A stretch of 64,000 nucleotides of DNA, taken from contig JAPTYO010000017.1 of NCBI GenBank assembly GCA_036873135.1, forward strand, positions 9,362,001 through 9,426,000, written 5' to 3'. Below are positions 56,598 through 64,000 of the stretch, one piece after another; within the stretch, counting starts at the first letter, position 1; the number at the start of each line of letters is the position of its first letter. Both the position numbers and the translations under genes were made by a program. The notes under the pieces are model-generated. The model did not search any database. It saw only the letters and a list, made by a program, of their open reading frames with translations, and was not told the DNA's origin. Source of the DNA: Clarkia xantiana subsp. parviflora (lineage: Eukaryota > Streptophyta > Magnoliopsida > Myrtales > Onagraceae).

Positions 56598-58237
56598 TTA
56601 GGCTTGGTCCTTGTCGGCAACATCGGCGGGAGCTGGGTCCACGGAGTCGGTAGCAGAAGGCTCCACAGGGTTGGCCTCGGGAGGATCGACTTCGGGGCAT
56701 CTGCTGCGTCTTCGGCAATTGCGGGAGTACTCCCCCCATCACTCTCCTCAGAAAGAGCAAAGTATTTCTTCGCGAAGGGGGCGAGGGAAGGAGACTTGTC
56801 AAAATTGATGGCGTCGCCATACTCCAGGTGGAGCTCCTCAACCGCATTGAAGAGAGTGTTCTCCACCTCCGCGCCAAAGAACTTCATAGCATCAGCCTGA
56901 AAGTCCTCAGACCTCCGATAATCCTCCCGACCCTTGGCCTCCGCCTCGACCAGCTGCGCAGGAACCCCCGCGACTTGCTCCTCCAGAGCCTTCTTCTCGA
57001 GGACCAGCTTGTCCTCAGCAGCCTGCCGCTCCTGTCGCTCCTGCCTCAGGAGCCCCTCGAAGTCCCCGACCTGCTTTTGGAGGTCCTGAACCTTTTGAAC
57101 AAGGACGACCTGCTCCTTGGCAAGTTTCCCCCGCGAAGACTTGGAGGCTGCAAGATCCTCCTCAAGCTTGTCGATGGCCGCCCGGTCCCGCTCCCGGGAC
57201 TCATCATAGGCGATGAGGTACCCGAAAAGACGGTTGAAGTCCCCGAGCTCCTACAATAGAAGAAAGAAAAGTGTTAATAGACAAACAACCAGATTTACCA
57301 ATGAAAAGGGAGAAGCGAAGTTTTACCTCTATCCGACGCAGGGACATCTCTCTGACATCCCGATGCATAGCAGTCCGATTCAGGGAAATCGGGTACCACA
57401 TGGTGGGCAGGATCGAGCCTGCCAGCAAATGCAAAGCCAGGTCCTGATGCTGGTCCCCTTGTCGAAGCTGGACTCCTTGCAGTGTTTGGATTGGAGTCCA
57501 GGGAGCATTCACTTGTGCGGGGTCGAAGGCCCTGTAGAAACTCCCATCGAGAGGGACAGGAGGAGGAGCACGAATCGTGGAGGGACACGCCTCCGGCTCG
57601 ACCCGGGCGGGGGAAGGAGTGAAGTTGTGGATGGGCGACGGCTGTCGCGGCTATGGGGAAGATGAAGGGGGCAGTCCCTGAGAGGTTGGTTTCAAGGGGG
57701 ACTGCCCAGTCCTCCGACGATGACGAAGGGAGCCACCCTCATCAGTCTCCTCGGAGGAGTCCAAGCTTTCCACCCAACGACACTGTTCGCCGGTCGGGGT
57801 CTTCTCCCCAGTTGAGGGAGGCGCCCCTGTTGAAGACGGTGCACCTGCGGAAACTTCCGCACCCGATGGAGCCCCTGAGCGACCTGCACCTAGAGGACGA
57901 GAGGCTTCAGAAATGTAGTCAGGAAGTTCATCAGGATTCTTACACCAAACAATACGTCGGGAGACATATTGATCCTTCCCGTGGTAGTGTTAGTAGCCGC
58001 CTTCAGGACACGAGGAGTTTCGCCTCGAAGGATTCGTCTGACGTCAGCAATACGAGCCTCCCTGGTTGAAGGAATCAAATCCTTCGGGACCATCCTCCTA
58101 TACGATTTAATAGCGAGTCGGAGCTTTTTACCTTCTTCAGCATTCTGAACGTCGAAGAGTTGGTCCAGATCCACGCGCTTCCGCTTAGGCTGCTCCGCAG
58201 AAGGAGACCCCGACGGAGCAGCAGCCTTCTTGGCAGA
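56598..58237 (-). pseudogene. Antisense accessory gene of B, 3' part
   Basis: The minus-strand gene reads from the C insertion (58237) to the stop at 56600-56598. Visible: AKKAAAPSGSPS; LDQLFDVQNAEEGKKLRLAI; IPSTREARIADVRRILRGET; a Pro/Ala-rich part; the end of exon 3 (RRIE); a 76-nt GT...AG intron (57326-57251); then exon 4 with a long charged coiled coil, FGAEVENTLFNAVEELHLEY, FDKSPSLAPFAKKYFALSEE and the C-terminus ADKDQA. Frame lesions occur near 57985 and elsewhere. Exons 1 and 2 must lie beyond the window, on the far side of C. It shares intron 3 and the C-terminal block with A and C. Confidence 0.8.
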
Positions 58238-59000
58238 TGTTGGATCACGTGCGAAGCTCCGTTACGTCCTTGACGGAAAGCTTGGACTCCTGGGCTCCGC
58301 GTAATCCTGCAAAAGGGGATGACCTGGGTGGTGACCCAGAATCCCTCTCCGATGCTTAAATGAGTATGGTGATCAATGGGTGGTAAGCAAAAGAGTCTAA
58401 GTTCGTCTTAGATAGTCTGCGTTTTCTGGGGTAACTTCCTCCCTTATATAGGAGGAGGAGTTGCCCAGTTACCTGTGACCATGCTTGGCCGTTGTGCCCA
58501 TGATTCCGTGTATCTCGCCACGATTCTGTATATCTCGGTTGGGATTCCATATATCTCGCCCCACGCTCCGCGTATCTTACCCGTACTCCGCGTATCTCGG
58601 GCACGCCCTGCGTATCTCGGGGGATTTATCTCTATCTCTACCCGTCTCCCACTACTCTATCTAGTAGGCGAGTTTCTCGGTCTTTATCCTCTGATCACAA
58701 GTCCCGACTCCTGTCGGAGACTCCAGAGTTGTCTCATTCTAGATCACCACCCAGGACCTTCAGTCTCTACGGGACAGGTCCTGCCTCTGCGGGGCTTTAT
58801 TATCGGGGCCTTTACTAAGGCATATCGGGGACTGCTCAGAGGCTTTTCATCGGGAGCGTTCAGCTCATACATCGGGACCGCTAAAATCGGGGCCCTTCGT
58901 GCTGGGCCTCTGGGCCTTCCAGGCTTTTCACGAGGTCCACTGGACCTACTCGCCGTCCGTTGGCTGTTAACGGGGCTAACGATTACATCGGAACCCATCA
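58238..59000 (-). repeat. 3' LTR of element C (763 bp)
   Basis: On minus it starts TGATGGGTTCCGATG and ends GATCCAACA. A TATATAAG box is at 58450-58443. The CGCGTATCTCG-type units of A and B are present (58498-58625). Confidence 0.92.
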
Positions 59001-59014
59001 TTTGCCCCCAAGAC
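59001..59014 (-). other. Polypurine tract of element C
   Basis: On minus TCTTGGGGGCAAA, identical to that of A, directly before the 3' LTR. Confidence 0.85.
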
Positions 59015-59337
59015 ATGGGGGACTTTTAGTTCGTCATGTCTTCCAGTCTAGATCTTTTGACCTCGTTTATCGGGAGCTTTTGTCTTCATGCCTTTCGATA
59101 CCACCGTCGGAGGCCTTTGTCTTCATACCTCCCGATACCACCATCGGGGGCTTTTACCTTCACTTTTCTTGACACCTCGATCAGAGGCTTTTATTTTCAC
59201 ACCCTCTGATACCACTGTCGGAGGTTTTTGCCTTGCGTGTGATCGTTGCATAACAGAGTCTCTTACTCATGATTACCTTGGGCCCACTAGGCCCCATGGG
59301 CAGTTGCCAAATCCGAGGGGACTCCTCAGTTACTGTG

Positions 59338-59603
59338 GCATTAAATGCCTAGGGATAAGGAAACGACGTTTAAACCAGCGTGACTGCTGTTTTCTGAAAA
59401 AGCAACTGTGACGTCACACACGTCCCTTCCGTGCCTATGATCTTGGCGATTAAGATCGTGTCGTTTCCTCTTCAACGGTGCAGATCAAGCCCATCCAGCT
59501 GTCTCCTCCGTACCGTCTCCATAATTTCAACGGTTGTGATCAAATCGTTTCGTCTTCGACGATCAAGATTACGTCCCTCCAATTGTCCTTCTGCCTATAA
59601 AAG
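59338..59603 (+). promoter_or_regulatory. Putative promoter of the antisense gene of C
   Basis: TATAAAAG at 59596-59603, 155 bp before the ATG. Upstream are a perfect bZIP-type palindrome TGACGTCA (59409-59416), repeated CAACGGT-type sites and blocks shared with element A (CATTAAATGC, TTCTGAAAAAG, CGACGATCAAGATTA). Regulation by bZIP or MYB factors is inference. Confidence 0.65.
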
Positions 59604-59758
59604 GTAAAACCCTGGTCTTATTCACTTCTTCTGCACTCTCTCGCTTTCAGCCATCTTTGTATTCGAAGCTTCCTCTCCAAGCTCTTCCTAGTGTTCAAGT
59701 GATCCAAGGCTTTCAACTCTTCCAATCTTCCTTTACCTTACCCCTTCGACCATTGATC

Positions 59759-62500
59759 ATGTCTGGTAAGAATTTCTTTCTACGTCTTCGTGCTTTGCTT
59801 GCTGTTTGTTCTTCTTCTCTTAAATCCTTTTGCTTGCAACCGTTTTAGACGAAGCTAGTTCTGAGGCTAGGACTCCCTTCACCTTCGAGTTCGCTATCAA
59901 TGAGATCTCGGAGGCTACATATGAGGTTGCCCTTAGAGAGGGGTGTATTACCTCCGATTGGGAACCTCGTTTTCCGTACGAGTCCCAGTCTGCTATCAGG
60001 AGGAAGCACATCATTACACCTCTTCGGGCAGGGGAAGTGTTCGTCTCTGCTGGGCAAATAAGCGCGGGGATTCGGTTCCCCTTCTGCGGAAACATGGTGG
60101 AGATGTGCAACTTCTACAAAACGCATCCCTGTACCTTCTCTCCACACGCCATCCGCGTGTGGAATGCCTTCCAACTTATGCCACCGTCAGCAGTGGACGT
60201 ACAGTCTTCTGCTGTTCCGCACTTTCTACGGCATGAAGTGCAACAAAGCTGGTGTCTGCTCCTTCTCCCCCCGACTCCCCAAGTGGACAAAGGAGCAACT
60301 TTCACGTTTCGGCTGGGATAGCGAAACTTGGAAGTTCCACAAAGATCGGGTGCTGATTCGTGACTCTGGGTCCGACAACAGCGGCTGGAAGAAGTACTAC
60401 TTCTTCGTCCAGCATAGCTCTGTCCCCTGGCCTCGATGGGAGGTCGTGGCGGATCCTGCCCCCAAGCTCCAAGATTATACTGAGGATGACCTCAACACCC
60501 TCCAGATGGTTCAACTCTACCGCTGGGGGGACAATTTCATACCCATCGATGCCAACAAGCTCCAGGAGCGGAACCTGATTGCTATCGGAGTTCGACTCCT
60601 TGACTCTGTTTCCAAAGATTTAGTCATCTGGGTAATATTTCTAACTATTTTATCTTTACCTTTGCAGCCAAGAAGGCTTCTCTGTTGATTCATCTCATTC
60701 TGAAGCAGGGCGAGACTGATGCAGTCCAGAGTGGCTCCAAGCGGAAGCGCAAACTGGTGAAGAAGGGTACTGCCTCCTCCACTCCCTTATCTGCTGCTCC
60801 TCCTACCGACGAGCAAGTCGGGGCCAAGAAGGCCAGGCGGGAGGAGATAGATCGGGCCTTCGGGGCCACCACCATCGAGGAAGGTAAGCGCGTTCGTCGT
60901 GCAATTAAACAATATAAAAAATTAGTCCCCAAGGAGTTTATCCCCGCTGATCGGAAAGCACGTGTCCAAGAGATCAAGTACATCCTTCGAGGAGAAATTC
61001 CCCACGTCCTTGAGGCGGGATACTACAACGTCCTTGGGAAGAATAGACATTTCGATCGTCAAATCATCTGGTGCCCTGAAGGTACTCTTCCTAACTTTAT
61101 TAGTCCCGCCACCGCAGGTCCCTTGGAGACTCCTGCCCCGACGGAGGCTATCATTCCAGCGGAGGCTGCAGCTCCGCAAGAACTGATGCTGGAGGACGCC
61201 CCGGCGGGAGCTCAGTTCCGCCAGGTGACCGATTTGGAAGCTTCTCCTTCTGTCGAGGAGCCTGAAGAGGGGGGCCTGCTTCCCCGTGGCAGGTCGGGGT
61301 CCAGGAGCGTGAGGCCCGCTGTTAGGGACGTGTCCCAGAGTCCTCCTCCTGTTCTTCGCACCCCAACTCCTGAGCCGCCAGTTGAGGTGGCTCCTCCGGC
61401 TGAAAGTTCTGGGGTCATCCCCCCACTCCCCGTGGATGAAAACCTTTACAAGGTTTTTACTCCCGACCAGGGGATGATGCCTTGGAACCCGATCGAGTCC
61501 CTCCGAGGGGTTCCACTCCGGCGGGGAGAGCTTGATCCTGGACTGGCCCTGCATCTGCTGGCGGGGTCAGTTCCTCCAGCCTTGAGGCGGCCCCTGTCCT
61601 TTGCGCGGGAGGACCTTGAGGAGGAGATCCGCGACATGGCCATTCGTCGGATGGAGGTGAAACTTCTATCCTTGTTTCATTTTCTTTATTACTCTTATCT
61701 TCGAGTGCTTATGTCTTGATCTTTTCCTTCCCTTCTTTTAGGACACCGCGAACCAACAGCGCTGCTTCGGCCTTATCCTGGCCCTGAAGGGTGCTTTGGA
61801 GGCGGCGGAGGCCCAGTCGAACCCTGATGCTTTAGCCAAGCTTCAGGTAGAACTCGACGAGGCTGTAGCGGCCAAGAACAAGATGGCCAAGGAGAAGGCT
61901 CTCCTCGATGATTTGTCCTCCAACCTGCTCAAGAAGGTTCACGATCACGAGGCTGTCATGCGTCGGGAACGGAAGATGGTCCAAGCGGACCAGCAGCGGA
62001 ACGAGGCGGAGAAGAAGCAGCTCGTTCATGAGAAAAACGTCTTCGCGGATCTCCTCGCGGAGGCCAAGGCGAAGTTTGAGGCGGAGAGGGCTGAGTTCTC
62101 TGCCAAGCTAGCTGAGGCTAAGGCTCAGGGCCTCGAGGAAGGCCGCCTGCAGGGCCGCGAGGAAGGTTTCCAGCAAAGTCGCGAGGAGGGTCGCGGGGAG
62201 TATCGGAACTCTGAAGAGTTCAAGCTGGCTGCTGTGGAGTTCTGCAAGTCCGAGGTGGAGGACGTTTTGTTCAACGCCGTCGAGGAACTCTATACAGCCT
62301 ATGCGGATTCCATCGACTTCACGAAGTCCGAGACTCTTGCCCCCATTGCGGAGAAGTACTTCAACCTCCCCGCGGAGAGTGAAGAGGCTGCTGCCGTGGA
62401 CCCAACTCCGCCAACTGCGGAGCCTTCTGCCCAAGCCCCTCCAAACCTTGCTCCCTCCGACGCTGCTGAGGATCCATCTTCCAACAAGGACCAAGTTTAA
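59759..62500 (+). pseudogene. Antisense accessory gene of C, four exons, one 2-nt deletion
   Basis: Proposed exons 59759-59765, 59849-60631, 60709-61656 and 61742-62500; introns of 83, 77 and 85 nt, all GT...AG. Exons 3 and 4 are exact multiples of three. Exons 1+2 need two more bases, and a 2-nt gap relative to A is visible near 60178, so one small deletion disables an 832-residue protein. Domains: Transposase_28-like N-terminus (residues 1-260: NEISEATYEVALREGCITSD, GQISAGIRFPFCGNMVEMC, LFRTFYGMKC, KKYYFFVQ); basic GSKRKRKLVKKG patch; EEGKRVRRAIKQYKKLVPKE; Pro/Glu-rich linker; Gln/Lys/Glu-rich coiled coil (residues ~590-740); conserved EFCKSEVEDVLFNAVEELY. A nuclear DNA- or RNA-associated role is possible but unproven. 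Best copy of the gene in the window. Confidence 0.82.
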
Positions 62501-62639
62501 TGCTTACATCTTTTAGTCCTTGTTGCCTTTCTCCTTTGTTTCTTGTTTATCCTTTGTATCGGACCCCTTTTTGGCCTTCGAGCCTTTATCTAAGGAACTT
62601 CTTTTCTGTTTTGGCATCGATATTCATTTGCGCTTATCT
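62501..62639. other. 3' flank of antisense gene of C
   Basis: T-rich sequence after the stop (TTTGTTTCTTGTTTATCCTT) between the antisense gene and the repeat array. No AATAAA is obvious. Confidence 0.4.
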
Positions 62640-63250
62640 AAAGCGGCTTTAAACTCGTTACTCAGAACGTTCCAATGCACCATTTAAGATGACTTCATAC
62701 GTCCTTCTGACGCTCAACTCGGGACCTTACCACTTAAGGCTTCTCGTCCAATCGGGACTTTACCACTTAAGGCTTCTCGTCCAAAACCAGGACTTCACCA
62801 CTTAAGGCTTCTTGTCCAAAATCGGGACTTCACCACTTAAGGTTTCTCGTCCAAAATCGGGACTTCAACACTTAAGGTTTCTCGTCCAAAAATCGGGACT
62901 TTACCACTTAAGGCTTTCATTGCGTCTTTACCGGACGGCTTAATCGTACCCTTTAAGGCTTTTTGCCGCATCATATAGACGACTTACGCGGACCTGTTAA
63001 GGCTTTTTCATACCCGTTAAGGCTTTTGGCCGCATCATATAGACGACTTACGCGGACCCATCAGGGCCTTTTCATACCTAGGCTTTTGGTTGCATCATAT
63101 AGACGACTTACGTGTACCCAGTAGGGCTTTTGTCCGTACCTGTTAAGGCTTTTGGCCGCGTCATATAGACGACTTACGCATCCCTCGCGGGGCTTTCATC
63201 ATACCTCGGAAGGCTTTTGTCGCGTCACTCAGGACGTCTTACTAACAGTT
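62640..63250. repeat. CTTAAG repeats between pol and antisense gene of C
   Basis: Two sub-arrays: about six units of ACCACTTAAGG(C/T)TTCTCGTCC with AAAATCGGGACTT spacers (62729-62915), then GCATCATATAGACGACTTACG units (62970-63180). They take the same position as the arrays in A and B but have different sequence, showing rapid turnover. Confidence 0.88.
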
Positions 63251-63369
63251 AGAATAAATTTGAAAGCAATTTGATCGGAAGGCAATTTCTTTTATTCATA
63301 AATAACTCAAAATAGGCTTACATCGGATCTTATTGATAGACAATTTGCGCCCTTCACGGCGGCTTAATA

Positions 63370-64000
63370 TCAAACATGATACTTCTTCAAGTGTTCGCCA
63401 CTGAAGGAATGCTTCAACGTCTTGCCTTCGTGATCCTCTAACTTGTATGCATTGGGCACTGGCATCCCTACGATCTTGTAGGGTCCTTCCCATTTTGGTG
63501 ACAGCTTGTTGATCCGATCTTGATGAACAAACTCATTCCTCCGCCAGACAAGTTCTCCCACGAAGAATTGTCGGGACCTGACACACCGATTATAATATCG
63601 GGCTGTTGCCAGACGCATTCGGGCCTGGACTTCATCAGCCTTCCACCTCTTTTCCTCGAGTAGGTCTAAGTCCAGACGTCTCATTTCCTCGTTTGTCAGA
63701 GGCTCATAATATTTCGCGCGGTGGGACGCCACCGCTATCTCCACGGGAGCGACTGCCTCCGTGCCGTAAACCAGGCCAAACGGAGTTTCTCCTGTTGATT
63801 GCTTGGGTGTTGTTCTCACAGCCCATAGCACATTCTCGAGCTCATCCAGCCAATGGCCCTGCAAGGCATAGACTCTCTTCTTCAAGCCATCCATCACTAT
63901 CTTGTTGGCTGATTCTACCTGGCCATTGGTCTGAGCGTGGCGGACTGAAGCGGTCCGATGCTCAATGTTTAGTTCTTCCAGGCACTCCTTCAACTGAGCC
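63370..64000 (-). CDS. Integrase C-terminal part of element C (partial)
   Basis: Open on minus from the window edge to the stop at 63370. It carries EELNIEHRTASVRHAQTNGQ, the catalytic Glu in NGQVESANK, LNELENVLWAVRTTPK-like text, ETPFGLVYGTEAVAPVEIAV, the C-terminal beta-barrel region (RSRQFFVGELVWRRNEF, LSPKWEGPYKIVG) and the end HLKKYHV. No lesion is seen in the visible 210 codons. The enzyme inserts element cDNA into the nuclear genome; the rest of Pol lies outside the window. Confidence 0.93.
   Translation of the reverse strand, partial: AQLKECLEELNIEHRTASVRHAQTNGQVESANKIVMDGLKKRVYALQGHWLDELENVLWAVRTTPKQSTGETPFGLVYGTEAVAPVEIAVASHRAKYYEPLTNEEMRRLDLDLLEEKRWKADEVQARMRLATARYYNRCVRSRQFFVGELVWRRNEFVHQDRINKLSPKWEGPYKIVGMPVPNAYKLEDHEGKTLKHSFSGEHLKKYHV

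Larger units (their letters stand above)
49488..58237 (+). mobile_element. Ty3/gypsy Tat-lineage element B (left part)
   Basis: Plus-strand element of the same family as A: 5' LTR, primer site, Gag-Pol, CTTAAG repeat array and antisense gene. The antisense gene is interrupted at 58237/58238 by element C, so the remainder of B and its 3' LTR lie beyond the window. It retains nearly the whole Gag-Pol with only four visible disabling changes, so it is the best copy here for studying this family. Confidence 0.95.
58238..64000 (-). mobile_element. Ty3/gypsy Tat-lineage element C, nested in B
   Basis: Minus-strand element entering the window with its 3' end: 3' LTR (58238-59000), polypurine tract, antisense gene (plus), repeat array and the C-terminal part of integrase at the right edge. 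It splits the antisense gene of B; GCAGA (58233-58237) is the candidate duplication. Its proteins and LTR are related to, but clearly diverged from, A and B, so it is a sister subfamily. Confidence 0.93.

Overview
This looks like gene-poor, repeat-dense nuclear DNA of a flowering plant, probably a eudicot. The evidence is the presence of plant-type Tat-lineage Ty3/gypsy, Ty1/copia, LINE, CACTA and Helitron elements, LTR ends typical of plants (initiator-Met-tRNA-type and TTGGCGCCGTCTGTGGG-type primer sites), and plastid/mitochondrial DNA pieces (ndhA exon 2, 23S rRNA, trnG) pasted between repeats. I found no convincing intact host gene, functional tRNA/rRNA gene, CRISPR array, or bacterial or viral operon. 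Almost every long reading frame belongs to a transposable element. LAYOUT, left to right: 1-1794, the 3' part of a LINE reverse transcriptase (minus strand). 2.06-3.08 kb and 3.14-4.04 kb, two elements with terminal inverted repeats. 4.93-12.39 kb, a decayed CACTA transposase gene split in two by a 6.0-kb non-coding LTR retrotransposon (5269-11304, here called F). 12.39-16.97 kb, a copia element (minus) without LTRs. 16.98-36.18 kb, a nest of three gypsy elements: D (minus, oldest) carries E (plus), which appears to carry A (minus, 18442-28633, exact 5-bp duplication ATCCC, about 1% LTR divergence). 36.2-37.3 kb, a small palindromic MITE and a poly(A) scar. 37.3-39.0 kb, an organelle-DNA mosaic. 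40.03 to 49.49 kb and beyond, a head-to-tail array of minus-strand non-autonomous Helitrons. 49.49 kb to the window end, gypsy element B (plus, nearly intact Gag-Pol), whose antisense gene is broken by gypsy element C (minus), which runs off the window. HOW THE PARTS WORK TOGETHER: A, B and C are related Tat-lineage elements (D is a more distant Tat). Their Gag-Pol order is Gag with an Arg-Ser dipeptide tract, aspartic protease (DGGS), RT (YVDD), RNase H, a second archaeal-type RNase H, and integrase (HHCC, DD35E). Downstream of pol comes an array of short repeats centred on CTTAAG, and then a separate gene on the opposite strand with its own TATA box and introns. Its product has a Transposase_28-like (putative gypsy-type transposon) N-terminal domain, a basic nuclear-localisation-like patch, a Pro/Ala-rich linker and a C-terminal coiled coil. 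Comparing the copies by eye fixes a four-exon model for C that is in frame once a single 2-nt deletion is allowed. The most rewarding observations are: the conserved antisense spliced gene and its promoter; hairpins with compensatory base changes in the pol-antisense intergenic repeats; iteron-like motifs at fixed 32-33-bp spacing near the Helitron 5' ends; and a ladder of CCTAGG-centred palindromes in the LTR of E. All calls are by eye; no search or alignment program was run.
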